From Bacteroidales bacterium (lineage in GTDB: Bacteria; Bacteroidota; Bacteroidia; Bacteroidales; UBA12170): a stretch of DNA of 54,808 nt. The translations under genes were made by a program, and so were the position numbers. Below, piece after piece: positions 36,550-44,690 of the stretch; the first letter of the stretch is position 1; each line of letters begins with the position of its first letter. The stretch spans positions 1 through 54,808 of the forward strand of contig JAGGWH010000121.1 in NCBI GenBank assembly GCA_021157585.1, read 5' to 3'. The notes beneath the pieces are model-generated. The model searched no databases, was not told the DNA's origin, and saw nothing but the letters and a program-made list of their open reading frames with translations.

Positions 36550-37497
36550 ATGAAAAATAAAAATGTTTTTTGGGGAATACTTTTAGTTGTAATCGGAACC
36601 CTGTTTATTTTTGATAACTTAGGGTGGCTCCATTTTAGTTTTAGAGCTATCTTTGATATGTGGCCTGCTCTGTTAATTCTTTGGGGAATTTCTATGCTGC
36701 CAATAAAAGGAGGATTAAAAACTACCTTGTCGGTTGTAACTGTAGTCTTAGCTATTTTAGTGGGTTCTACCCGTGATTATAGCAGCAATCATTGGCCAAC
36801 TATGTTAAGCAGACATGTTCATCATGCTAGAGGTGTTGACTGGGATGATTATGAAGACGCCAAAAGCGCAGATGACAATACTTACACCTATAAGTTTTTT
36901 GAAGATTATGAAGAATCTATAGATGTAGCTATTTTAAATATGGATATTGCTGCCGGAAAGTTTCGTATAGAAGATACAACTTCCTTTTTAATTGACTTTG
37001 AAGCTGAAAATAATTTGGGTCAGTATAAAAAAGAGATAATGAAAAATGGCTCTACTACAGAAATATATGTTAGGCTCGAAGATGGAAAATTTAGATCGGG
37101 AACCAATAAAAATCACGCATATATAAAATTAAATACTCATCCTTTATGGGAAATGAAATTAGATGTTGGTGCAGCTGATTTTGTTGCCGATTTACGTGAT
37201 TTTAAAGTAAGAAAAGTAGAAATTGATGGAGGAGCTTCGGCTATTAAATTAAAAATTGGCGATAGACAAAACGAAACAAATATTGATATTGAATCGGGAG
37301 CTTCTGCTGTTAAGATTTATATCCCTGAATCAGCAGGATGTGAGGTGATAAGTGATATAATGCTTTCTGATTTAGACCTAAATGGTTTTATAAAAGAAGG
37401 AAAAATATATCGTACACCTGACTTCGATAATAATAAACAAAAAATATATATACGATTAGAGGCAGCTATTTCTGCTTTAAATGTAATTCGTGAATAG
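36550..37497 (+). CDS. LiaF/DUF5668-type membrane protein
   Basis: A 315-residue protein starting with two DUF5668-like helices (GILLVVIGTLFIFDNLGWL and MWPALLILWGISML), then a third helix, and a large C-terminal right-handed beta structure from about residue 120 with repeated strands (MKLDVGAADFVADL, VEIDGGASAIKLKIG, IDIESGASAVKIYIP). This 'toast-rack'/LiaF-C arrangement is linked to cell-envelope stress sensing. Coupled to PspC by a 12-nt gap, and probably its partner. A strong terminator follows. Confidence 0.8.
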   Translation: MKNKNVFWGILLVVIGTLFIFDNLGWLHFSFRAIFDMWPALLILWGISMLPIKGGLKTTLSVVTVVLAILVGSTRDYSSNHWPTMLSRHVHHARGVDWDDYEDAKSADDNTYTYKFFEDYEESIDVAILNMDIAAGKFRIEDTTSFLIDFEAENNLGQYKKEIMKNGSTTEIYVRLEDGKFRSGTNKNHAYIKLNTHPLWEMKLDVGAADFVADLRDFKVRKVEIDGGASAIKLKIGDRQNETNIDIESGASAVKIYIPESAGCEVISDIMLSDLDLNGFIKEGKIYRTPDFDNNKQKIYIRLEAAISALNVIRE

Positions 37498-37943
37498 TTA
37501 ATTGTTAGAGATTAGACTTATTTTGAGGCTGTTTAAGATTAGATTAAACAGCCTTTTATTATTAATCTTTTTCTGTCTGACTTTGTCGAAAAACAAATTT
37601 TTGAATTTCTATTCTGAATATAAAAAGCTTAATTTCTATCATACTAATTGCGTAATTATTAATAAACGAATTCTTTTTTTTCTTTTATAGGTCGTTAAAA
37701 AATCATTAATATATTTATTTTTAGAGATTAAAGACAAGGATTAACTACCAAATTATCAGGCATTTATCTATTTAATAACATTTGTTTAATAATATAAAAG
37801 TTCACAAAATTCAATGTAACATTTGGATTAATAGGAATTTTATGTGTTATTTTGCCGAAAATTTAAACCAATAACAAATTTGATTTTTATCTCATACCAC
37901 TCATTTTTTGTTAAAAATCACTTAATAAATATAAAGGCTTAGA
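37498..37943. other. 446-nt intergenic region before topA
   Basis: It holds the LiaF-operon terminator (37526-37560) and then AT-rich DNA without a convincing gene. A TTG-initiated 62-codon frame covers the terminator and is hydrophobic low-complexity, so I leave it out. A possible topA promoter is TTTG (37822-37825), 22 nt, TATTTTG (37848-37854), about 90 nt upstream of the ATG; it deviates from consensus by one base in spacing of the box. Confidence 0.5.
37526..37560 (+). terminator. terminator of the PspC/LiaF-like operon
   Basis: AGGCTGTTTA (37526-37535) pairs perfectly with TAAACAGCCT (37545-37554), with a 9-nt loop, followed by TTTATT. It starts 29 nt after the stop codon. Confidence 0.85.
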
Positions 37944-40337
37944 ATGGCAAAAAATTTAGTAATTGTCGAGTCTCCTGCTAAAGCGAAGACGATAGAAAAA
38001 ATTCTCGGGAAAGATTTTCTTGTTAAATCCAGCTTTGGACATATTGCGGATTTAGCCAAGAAAAATTTTGGTGTTGATATTGAAAATGGATTTAAACCCA
38101 ATTACGAAATATCTGCTGATAAGAAAAAAGTAGTTGCCGACCTTAAAAAGGAAGCTAAGAAAGCAGAGACTGTGTGGTTGGCGGCGGATGAGGATCGTGA
38201 AGGAGAGGCTATTGCTTGGCACTTATTTAATCAATTGGGGCTGAAAAAAGAAAATACCAAACGTATTGTTTTTCATGAAATTACAAAAAGTGCAATTCTA
38301 AATGCTATTGAAAATCCACGCGATATAGATATTAATTTAGTAAATGCACAACAAGCCAGAAGAGTATTAGATCGTTTGGTTGGTTTTGAAGTTTCACCCG
38401 TTTTATGGCGTAAGGTAAAACCTTCACTTTCTGCCGGTCGTGTACAATCTGTTGCTGTACGTTTAATAGTGGAAAAAGAGGAGGAGATTAAGAAATTTAC
38501 TATCACTTCTTCTTATCGGCTTACTGCAAAGTTTTATACCGATGATTTGAAAAAAGAATTACTCGAAGCGGAACTTCCAAAACGTTTTAAAACTAAAGAA
38601 GAGGCGAGGGCTTTTCTTAAAGATTGTTTAAGTGCAAGCTTTACCGTAAAAAATATAGTTAAAAAACCCGGAAAACGAAGTCCTGCAGCTCCATTTACAA
38701 CTTCGACTTTACAGCAGGAAGCTAGTCGGAAAATGGGTTATTCGGTTAGTAAAACAATGGTGGTTGCTCAGCAGTTGTACGAATCAGGTAAGATTACTTA
38801 TATGCGTACAGATTCGGTTATTCTTTCGGGTCAAGCTATTGGTCAGGCTAAAGCTATGATTAGCAATACTTATGGCGAAGAATATTCTAAAACGCGGCAA
38901 TATAGAACTAAAAGTAAAGGAGCACAAGAAGCTCACGAGGCTATACGTCCAACAAATCTTGGTAAAAGTACAATTAGTGGAGATAGTGCTCAGCAAAAAC
39001 TTTATAACCTTATTTGGAAACGTACAATTGCCAGTCAAATGGCAGATGCAATTATTGAAAAAACAAATATTGAGATTGAAATATCTGAAAAGAAAGAAAT
39101 TTTATCTGCTAAAGGTGAGGTGGTTACATTTGATGGCTTTTTAAAAGTTTATATGGAATCTTCCGACGATGAAAACGGAAAGTCCGGTGAAGTCAAAGGA
39201 ATGCTTCCGGTAGTTAATAAAGGCCAGTTGCTTAACTTGTTTGAAATGAGTGCAATTGAGCGCTTTGTTCAACCCCCTGCTCGTTATACAGAAGCCAGTC
39301 TTGTTAAAAAACTCGAGGAGTTGGGTATAGGAAGACCGTCAACTTATGCTCCAACAATTTCGACTATCCAAAAAAGACAATATGTTGAAAAAGGCGATAG
39401 CGAGGGTTTTGAGCGTGAATATCAATTGATTTGCTTAAAACAAGCTCAACTAAAAGAGAGTATTAAAAAGGAAAAAACAGGTAATAATAAAGGAAAGTTA
39501 ATACCTACTGATATTGGTATTTTAGTAAATAAATTTCTAACGAATAACTTTACCGATATTATCGATTTTCAATTTACAGCCAAAGCCGAAAAAGAGTTTG
39601 ATGCTATTGCTGCCGGCAAAAAAGAGTGGAATAAAATGATAGGTAGTTTTTATCATCCATTCAAAAAACGTGTCGATAATGCAATGGAAAATGCTGAACG
39701 CGAAAAAGGTGAACGCCTTTTAGGTGTTGATCCAAAATCAGGGAAAAATTTATATGTAAAAATTGGTCGTTATGGAGCAATGGCACAACTTGGCGAAAGT
39801 TTAGATGAAGAAAAACCTCGTTTTGCAAGTCTTAAAAAAGGTCAGTCTATAGAAAATATCAGCTTTGAAGAAGCTATACGTCTTTTTGATTTTCCTCGTT
39901 CGCTTGGTGTTTACGAAGACTCGGAAATGACAGTTGCTATTGGCCGTTTTGGTCCTTATGTAAAGCATAATGGCTTATTTGTTTCTTTGGATAAAACCGA
40001 TAATCCGGCAACTATTGACGCAGATCGTTGTATAGAACTTATAGAAGCTAAACGCCAGAAAGATCGCGAACGTTTTATTAAAACTTACGACGAAGATATT
40101 GAAATACAAATACTTAAAGGTCGCTGGGGCCCGTATATTTCTTATAAAAAGAAAAACTATAAAATACCTAAAACAGTTGATGCTGCTGAACTTAAATACG
40201 AAGAAGCAGTAAAACTTATTGAAAGTCAGCAAAAAGGTAAGGGAACAGCAAAAACTAAAAAAGCCACGGCTAAAAAAACAGCAAAAAAAACAACGACTAA
40301 GAAAAAGTCGGTAAAATCAACAGCTAAAAAGAAATAG
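37944..40337 (+). CDS. topA: DNA topoisomerase I
   Basis: A 797-residue type IA topoisomerase that relaxes negative supercoils. The TOPRIM domain starts LVIVESPAKAKTIEKILG and contains AADEDREGEAIAWHL; the catalytic Tyr is in GKITYMRTDS, preceded by SAGRVQSVAVRLI. The C-terminus has repeats without Cys4 zinc fingers (RFGPYVKHNGLFVSL, GRWGPYISYKKKNYKIP), as usual in Bacteroidota, and ends in an extreme Lys/Ala/Thr-rich tail (last about 35 residues) like histone H1. Function is certain from motifs; the tail probably adds DNA affinity. Confidence 0.96.
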   Translation: MAKNLVIVESPAKAKTIEKILGKDFLVKSSFGHIADLAKKNFGVDIENGFKPNYEISADKKKVVADLKKEAKKAETVWLAADEDREGEAIAWHLFNQLGLKKENTKRIVFHEITKSAILNAIENPRDIDINLVNAQQARRVLDRLVGFEVSPVLWRKVKPSLSAGRVQSVAVRLIVEKEEEIKKFTITSSYRLTAKFYTDDLKKELLEAELPKRFKTKEEARAFLKDCLSASFTVKNIVKKPGKRSPAAPFTTSTLQQEASRKMGYSVSKTMVVAQQLYESGKITYMRTDSVILSGQAIGQAKAMISNTYGEEYSKTRQYRTKSKGAQEAHEAIRPTNLGKSTISGDSAQQKLYNLIWKRTIASQMADAIIEKTNIEIEISEKKEILSAKGEVVTFDGFLKVYMESSDDENGKSGEVKGMLPVVNKGQLLNLFEMSAIERFVQPPARYTEASLVKKLEELGIGRPSTYAPTISTIQKRQYVEKGDSEGFEREYQLICLKQAQLKESIKKEKTGNNKGKLIPTDIGILVNKFLTNNFTDIIDFQFTAKAEKEFDAIAAGKKEWNKMIGSFYHPFKKRVDNAMENAEREKGERLLGVDPKSGKNLYVKIGRYGAMAQLGESLDEEKPRFASLKKGQSIENISFEEAIRLFDFPRSLGVYEDSEMTVAIGRFGPYVKHNGLFVSLDKTDNPATIDADRCIELIEAKRQKDRERFIKTYDEDIEIQILKGRWGPYISYKKKNYKIPKTVDAAELKYEEAVKLIESQQKGKGTAKTKKATAKKTAKKTTTKKKSVKSTAKKK

Positions 40338-40355
40338 AACCTTATTTTTTTGATA

Positions 40356-40382
40356 AAGATTTTGTTTAAACAAAACCTTTTT
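40356..40382 (+). terminator. terminator of topA
   Basis: AAGATTTTGTTT and AAACAAAACCTT form an almost perfect palindrome (one mismatch) followed by TTTCT, about 19 nt after the stop. The hairpin needs a few unpaired bases at its centre, so it is a weaker match than others here. Confidence 0.55.
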
Positions 40383-40417
40383 CTAAAATTTGGGTATAAA
40401 TAGTCAAATTTCTCACT

Positions 40418-41599
40418 ATGGATATTTCGCTATACTTTGAACCAATAAATACAGAATATTTTCTGTATCGTCAGTTTGAAGAAACCAGAAGATATGGTAA
40501 TATAATTCCTCGCTACGATGAGCAAGGTGTTTTTCCCGATTTATCAAAGGCAAAGATCGCCTTGATAGGTGTTGGTGAAGAACGAAATGCTATCAATAAT
40601 AATGGTTGTGGAAAAGGGATGGATAATATTCGAAATTATTTTTATTCGCTTTTTGCAGGCGATTATAATGTCGAAATTGTTGATTTAGGAAATATCAGAA
40701 TAGGACACGATGTTAAAGATACCTATTATGCATTAACTACTGTAACGGCTTATCTGCTTGAAAATAGTATTGTTCCAATTATTATTGGAGGAAGTCAGGA
40801 TTTGACTTTTGCCAATTATCAGGCTTATGAAAATTTAGGTCAGATTATAAACATTGTTTCTGTAGATAATCAATTTGATTTGGGGGAAAATGAGAACGAT
40901 TTAAATGCTAAATCATATCTATCAAAAATAATTCTTCACCAACCAAACTATTTATTTAATTATACCAATTTAGGTTATCAAACTTATTTTGTAAACCCAA
41001 GCGCAGTCAAGTTGATGAAAAATTTGTTTTTTGATACTTATCGTTTAGGAAATGTACGTGCAAAAATGCAAGAGGTAGAACCAATGGTTCGCAATGCCGA
41101 TATGATAAGTATTGATATTTCTGCTATTCGTCAATCTGATGCTCCAGGTAATGCTAATGCTACTCCTAATGGCTTTTATGGAGAAGAGTTGTGCCAGATT
41201 ACACGTTATGCCGGACTTAGCGATAAACTTAGTTCTATAGGGTTTTATGAGTATAATCCCGAGATGGACGCAAATGGTCAAACGGCTCATCTAATAGCTC
41301 AGATGATGTGGTATTTTATTGATGGCTTTTATTCGAGATTAAGTGATTTTCCCGTTAATAAAAAGAGTCGAGAGTATAAAAAGTTTATGGTTAAGCTTAG
41401 CGACAGGGAAGATGAATTGGTATTCTTTAAAAGTAAAAAAAGTGATCGTTGGTGGATGGAAGTAGATTGTGCTGCAACAGTAAAAGCTAAATATGAACGA
41501 CATTATTTGGTTCCTTGTTCTCAAACCGATTATGAATATGCCTTGGAAGACGATGATATTCCTGATCGGTGGTGGCAGGCATATCAAAAATTGATGTAA
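40418..41599 (+). CDS. ureohydrolase (arginase/formimidoylglutamase)-fold protein with altered metal site
   Basis: A 393-residue member of the arginase superfamily. The three metal motifs are recognisable but degraded: GGSQD (124-128) replaces GGDH/GGGH, DNQFD (150-154) replaces DAHxD, and SIDISAI replaces S-x-D-x-D. Two His and one Asp ligands are thus lost. It is longer than usual arginases (about 300 residues), with an added C-terminal region containing SDRWWMEVD. Bacteroidota often annotate this as formimidoylglutamase; with these substitutions hydrolytic activity is doubtful. It lies 80 nt after topA. Confidence 0.8.
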   Translation: MDISLYFEPINTEYFLYRQFEETRRYGNIIPRYDEQGVFPDLSKAKIALIGVGEERNAINNNGCGKGMDNIRNYFYSLFAGDYNVEIVDLGNIRIGHDVKDTYYALTTVTAYLLENSIVPIIIGGSQDLTFANYQAYENLGQIINIVSVDNQFDLGENENDLNAKSYLSKIILHQPNYLFNYTNLGYQTYFVNPSAVKLMKNLFFDTYRLGNVRAKMQEVEPMVRNADMISIDISAIRQSDAPGNANATPNGFYGEELCQITRYAGLSDKLSSIGFYEYNPEMDANGQTAHLIAQMMWYFIDGFYSRLSDFPVNKKSREYKKFMVKLSDREDELVFFKSKKSDRWWMEVDCAATVKAKYERHYLVPCSQTDYEYALEDDDIPDRWWQAYQKLM

Positions 41600-41613
41600 T
41601 TCACTTTTTTCGA

Positions 41614-41642
41614 TTGCAGTTTCAAGAAATCTATTACATTAG
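41614..41642 (+). promoter_or_regulatory. candidate promoter of the pheA leader transcript
   Basis: TTG (41614-41616), an 18-nt spacer and TACATTAG (41635-41642), which fits TAnnTTTG at seven of eight positions when the two free bases are included. Initiation near 41649 would start the RNA about 9 nt before the leader-peptide ATG. Confidence 0.45.
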
Positions 41643-41657
41643 CAAAAAAAATTACAA

Positions 41658-41711
41658 ATGTTTACGGTTACTAACTTTCGATTTTTATTTTGTTTTAAAA
41701 TTAAAGCCTGA
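41658..41711 (+). CDS. phenylalanine-rich leader peptide of pheA
   Basis: Seventeen codons, ATG to TGA at 41709-41711, giving MFTVTNFRFLFCFKIKA. Five residues are Phe (positions 2, 7, 9, 11, 13), all encoded by TTT. It sits between a candidate promoter and a terminator hairpin just before pheA, whose product feeds Phe synthesis. By analogy with the proteobacterial pheA leader (PheL), ribosome stalling at the Phe codons would sense charged tRNA-Phe. The reading is direct from sequence; expression is inferred. It is too short for usual gene finders. Confidence 0.75.
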   Translation: MFTVTNFRFLFCFKIKA

Positions 41712-41772
41712 GGACGAACCGTATTTTATCTATAAAAAAATATAAAGTCCTAAATAATTAGGGCTTTTTTTT
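41704..41772 (+). terminator. attenuator: terminator hairpin with competing antiterminator, upstream of pheA
   Basis: The terminator is AGTCCTAA (41746-41753), loop ATAA, TTAGGGCT (41758-41765), 8 bp with one G-U, followed by an uninterrupted T-run to 41772 that touches the first ATG. Two upstream segments compete: AAGCC (41704-41708) can pair with GGCTT (41762-41766), and AGGAC (41711-41715) with GTCCT (41747-41751), and the two pairings nest. A ribosome stalled on Phe codons leaves them free (readthrough), while one at the leader stop covers them (termination). Confidence 0.72.
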
Positions 41773-42651
41773 ATGCCTATGAATGAAAAAATTAGTGTAG
41801 CTATACAAGGAGTTAGTGGAGCATTTCACGAAATTGCAAGTCGCCAATATTTTAACAAACAGCAAGTCGAAATAATTCAGTGTTTGTCTTTCAATGATTT
41901 ATTTGATACTCTTCTTTTAGATGAAGCTGAGTATGGTGTTATTGCAATTGAAAACTCTGTTGTTGGAAGTATCATTCCCAATTATGCGCTTTTGCGAGAG
42001 TCTAAACTAAAAATACTTGGTGAAATATTTTTAAGAATAGAGCAACACCTAATAGTATCAAAAGGAGAAAAACTAGAGAATATTAAAGAAATATATTCAC
42101 ATCCGATGGCTCTTGAGCAATGTCTCAATTTTTTAAATCCACTACGTAGGTCAGGAGTTAGGATACTGGAAGCAGAAGATACAGCGTTAAGCGTTAAGCG
42201 TATTGCCGACAACAACTTAAAAGGGGTTGCTGCTATTGCCAGTGATTTGGCAGCAGAAATATATGGATTAGAAATTTTGCACAGAGGAATAGAAACAAAT
42301 AAAAAAAATTACACTCGTTTTTTGGTAATTTCTAATGAGAAAAACTATTTAAGGCATCAAGAAAACATTCAAAAAAATAAGGCCTCTCTTTGTTTTCGCC
42401 TGCCTCATGAAGAAGGAAGCTTATCGCAGGTTTTATCTGTGTTGACTTTTTATAAAATAAATCTTTCCAAAATACAATCGCTTCCTGTAGTCGGTGTAGA
42501 ATGGGAATATCTATTTTATATTGATCTGGTTTTTAGTAATTATGATAAGTATAAACAAGCTTTGACAGCTATTTTACCTTTAACAAAAAAGTTGACCATA
42601 TTGGGCGAATATCAAAAAGGAAAGCGCCCCAAAGAGAACACGATAAAATAG
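41773..42651 (+). CDS. pheA: prephenate dehydratase
   Basis: A 292-residue monofunctional prephenate dehydratase converting prephenate to phenylpyruvate in Phe synthesis. The catalytic domain has AIQGVSGAFHE, the region YGVIAIENSVVGSI, HPMALEQC and the Thr-Arg-Phe motif in NYTRFLVI. An ACT domain (about 205-280: LCFRLPHEEGSLSQVLSVL, then SLPVVGVEWEYLFYID with the variant of ESRP) binds Phe for feedback control. No chorismate mutase is fused. The first ATG abuts the attenuator T-run; ATG 41779 is equally possible. Control would be both allosteric and by attenuation. Confidence 0.93.
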   Translation: MPMNEKISVAIQGVSGAFHEIASRQYFNKQQVEIIQCLSFNDLFDTLLLDEAEYGVIAIENSVVGSIIPNYALLRESKLKILGEIFLRIEQHLIVSKGEKLENIKEIYSHPMALEQCLNFLNPLRRSGVRILEAEDTALSVKRIADNNLKGVAAIASDLAAEIYGLEILHRGIETNKKNYTRFLVISNEKNYLRHQENIQKNKASLCFRLPHEEGSLSQVLSVLTFYKINLSKIQSLPVVGVEWEYLFYIDLVFSNYDKYKQALTAILPLTKKLTILGEYQKGKRPKENTIK

Positions 42652-42707
42652 ATTACATCCTCCTTTTTTACATATCTAAAAAAAATAAATATAAATTGCT
42701 ATTTTTC

Positions 42708-42758
42708 TTGCATTATGCACATATGTTCATTATATTTGCACAGCAGTTTACGTAAACT
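42708..42758 (+). promoter_or_regulatory. promoter and palindromic operator of the DUF5320 cluster
   Basis: TTG (42708-42710), 20 nt and TATATTTG (42731-42738), an exact -7 box. Six nt later lies AGTTTACGTAAACT (42745-42758), a perfect 14-bp palindrome at the expected start point, well placed for a repressor. A 6-bp hairpin (AATCAA-taac-TTGATT) follows further down the leader. Confidence 0.65.
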
Positions 42759-42866
42759 ACTATATTTTTTATAAATTTAGTATTAATAATTATGCAATAA
42801 TACGTGGGAATGTACAATGCTAATCAGTGAATCAATAACTTGATTGATAATTAATTACCGTGGATA

Positions 42867-42885
42867 TTGCATGCAAAATAGGAGG
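42867..42885 (+). promoter_or_regulatory. TTGCATGCAA palindrome and perfect AGGAGG ribosome-binding site
   Basis: A 10-bp perfect palindrome (42867-42876) is followed after 3 nt by AGGAGG (42880-42885), 5 nt before ATG 42891. Most genes in this window have no Shine-Dalgarno sequence at all, so this site also fixes the start. Confidence 0.8.
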
Positions 42886-42890
42886 TTATT

Positions 42891-43199
42891 ATGCCAAGAG
42901 GTGATAGAACAGGCCCTAATGGAGCTGGTGCAATGAGTGGACGCAGAATGGGATTTTGTGTCGGAAATAATGTTCCCGGATTTTTAAGTGATGAAACAAA
43001 TTTTCGCGGACAGAGGGGCTTTGGATTTCGACATGGATACGGAAGAGGAGCTTACCAAGGTGGCGGATACGGATTTCGTAATACGCGAGGATTATTCCCA
43101 TCAGAGCCAATTGATAAAAAATCATTACTCGAAAATCAAATTGAAAGTTTAAAAAGTCAGCTTAAAGAGCTGGAAAGTCAATTTAAAAATTTAGAATAA
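42891..43199 (+). CDS. DUF5320-family protein
   Basis: A 102-residue protein. The N-terminal MPRGDRTGPNGAGAMSGRR and a Cys at about 24 match DUF5320, whose members begin M-P-R-G-D-x-T-G-P and occur near NifX/NafY-type and Mrp-type ATPase genes in anaerobes. The middle is Gly/Arg/Phe/Tyr-rich (GFGFRHGYGRGAYQGGGYGF) and the end is a coiled coil (LENQIESLKSQLKELESQF). Function unknown; a scaffold or metal-associated role is guesswork. Strong RBS, first gene of the cluster, and its stop overlaps the next start by 1 nt (TAATG). Confidence 0.85.
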   Translation: MPRGDRTGPNGAGAMSGRRMGFCVGNNVPGFLSDETNFRGQRGFGFRHGYGRGAYQGGGYGFRNTRGLFPSEPIDKKSLLENQIESLKSQLKELESQFKNLE

Positions 43200-43420
43200 T
43201 GGGTTTATTTGGACAAGGAAAAGGCCTTGGAAAAGGCGGAGGCAGAGGACGAAATAAAGGTGGTGGATTTGGTACAGGAGGGTATTGTGTCTGTGCAAAA
43301 TGTGGTGAAAAAGTCCCACACAGTCAAGGAACTAAATGTACCGATATTAAATGCCCGGCTTGTGGACATGTTATGGTACGAGATGAATTGTTGGAGCAAA
43401 AACAGAATAAAAGAAGTTGA
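43199..43420 (+). CDS. small Cys-rich zinc-ribbon-like protein
   Basis: A 73-residue protein with a Gly-rich N-terminal half (GKGLGKGGGRGRNKGGGFGTGG) and a Cys-rich half: Cys30, 32, 35, 47, 52, 55 with His41 and His57, in the order YCVCAKCGEKVPH and CPACGHVMV. This looks like a metal-binding ribbon or rubredoxin-like knuckle and is known beside DUF5320 genes. Substrate or partner unknown. Translationally coupled to the DUF5320 gene by 1 nt. Confidence 0.8.
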   Translation: MGLFGQGKGLGKGGGRGRNKGGGFGTGGYCVCAKCGEKVPHSQGTKCTDIKCPACGHVMVRDELLEQKQNKRS

Positions 43421-43422
43421 AA

Positions 43423-43806
43423 ATGAAGCTTCATCATTTGGCTTTAACTATTCAGAATGAAAATGAAGTTCATGAGTTTTATGAAAATATACTTGATTTT
43501 CACCTAGTCCTGAAATTTAAGCTTGAAGCAGACTGGAGTAGTAAAATATTCAATATAAATAAGTCTGCTCAAGCATTTTATTTAGAAGGGCATGGCTTAG
43601 CTTTGGAATTGTTTATCGATGAAGAAAAGAAACAGCATAGTTTTAATCATTACTGTTTAAGTTTTCCCGATAGGGAATCGTTTGTTAAAAAAGCCAAAGC
43701 AAACAAAGCTATAGTTGTTAGAATTCCAAGGGGTTCTAACGACTTAATATTTATTAAAGATTTAAGTGGAAATGTTTTTGAAATAAAAGAAGATATTAAA
43801 GACTAA
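43423..43806 (+). CDS. VOC-superfamily (glyoxalase-fold) protein
   Basis: A 127-residue protein starting at ATG 43423 (MKLHHLALTIQNENEVHEFY); an upstream in-frame TTG overlaps the previous stop. It has the VOC features: LHHLALTI with a metal-type His, YLEGHGLALELF and NDLIFIKDLSGNVFEIKE with a final Glu. One domain of a paired-barrel fold, likely a homodimer. VOC proteins include lyases, isomerases and metal-binding proteins, so no reaction is assigned. Only 2 nt separate the preceding stop from its ATG. Confidence 0.78.
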   Translation: MKLHHLALTIQNENEVHEFYENILDFHLVLKFKLEADWSSKIFNINKSAQAFYLEGHGLALELFIDEEKKQHSFNHYCLSFPDRESFVKKAKANKAIVVRIPRGSNDLIFIKDLSGNVFEIKEDIKD

Positions 43807-43808
43807 AT

Positions 43809-44690
43809 ATGAGGACTTACCTAGACTGTATTCCTTGCTTTATGCAGCAAACATTACGTGCCGGAAGATTAGCGACTAACGATGAGGATAAAATTAAGCA
43901 ATTGCTTGATGAAACCGGCGATTTGATAAAACATATCCCTATGGATAAAACTCCGGCTGAAGTTGGAGAAATTATTTATGCAAAAGTTCGTGAGATTACG
44001 GGTGTTTACGATCCATATAAAGAAATAAAAGTTACAAGCATTGCCGAAGCTAAGGTAATGCTTCCTACTCTTAAAGATATTTTAGAAAAATCTGAAAACA
44101 GACTTCTTACCGCCATTCGTATGGCGATAGCCGGAAATATTATAGATTTTGGAATGAGTAAAGAATTTAATCTTACCGAGGATGTTTATCGTATTTTAGG
44201 ACAGGATTTTGCTCGTTTTGATTTTGAAGAATTTCAAGATCATTTAAATAAAGCCGAAACAATATTGTATATTGGGGACAATGCAGGCGAATCGGTTTTT
44301 GACAGAATTCTTATAGAAGAAATGGCGAAGAAAACATTTTATGCTGTACGTGAAGTTCCGGTAATAAATGATGTTGTAATTGAAGATGCTATCGAAAGTG
44401 GATTAGGTGATGTTGCAGAAATTATCTCCTCCGGCAGTCATGCTCCGGGAACCATTCTTTCTACTTGTAGTCCCGAATTTAATCTGCTTTTTAAAAATTC
44501 CGATTTAATCATTAGCAAGGGACAGGGTAATTATGAGGGCTTATCCGATGAAAAAAGATCAGTATTTTTTATGCTCAAAGCTAAATGTCCTGTTATTGCA
44601 AGAGATTTGGGTGTTAAAGAGAATGACATCGTTCTAAAAGGTGTGAATATTGATAAAACCAAAAAACAAGAAACATATGCTACAACTTAA
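43809..44690 (+). CDS. DUF89/ARMT1-type metal-dependent phosphatase
   Basis: A 293-residue protein of the DUF89 family, proposed as a metabolite damage-control phosphatase. It has the N-terminal LDCIPCFMQQ Cys pair (7 and 10) found in the archaeal/bacterial subgroup, AGNIIDFG (about 108-115), DNAGESVFDR (157-166) and a conserved late SKGQGNYEGL. The Asp-Asn/Asp residues bind a divalent metal in relatives. Physiological substrate here unknown. It starts 2 nt after the VOC gene and overlaps the flavoenzyme start by 14 nt. Confidence 0.85.
   Translation: MRTYLDCIPCFMQQTLRAGRLATNDEDKIKQLLDETGDLIKHIPMDKTPAEVGEIIYAKVREITGVYDPYKEIKVTSIAEAKVMLPTLKDILEKSENRLLTAIRMAIAGNIIDFGMSKEFNLTEDVYRILGQDFARFDFEEFQDHLNKAETILYIGDNAGESVFDRILIEEMAKKTFYAVREVPVINDVVIEDAIESGLGDVAEIISSGSHAPGTILSTCSPEFNLLFKNSDLIISKGQGNYEGLSDEKRSVFFMLKAKCPVIARDLGVKENDIVLKGVNIDKTKKQETYATT

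Noticed and set aside
37502-37690. 62-codon TTG-initiated frame after the LiaF-like gene
   Set aside because: It covers a strong terminator hairpin and consists of Leu/Ile/Phe/Asn runs typical of translated AT-rich DNA.
43205-43399. Overlapping frames on both strands within the Cys-ribbon gene
   Set aside because: They are alternate-frame readings of Gly/Lys-rich codons; the annotated frame has the Cys motif and a tight 1-nt overlap with the preceding gene.
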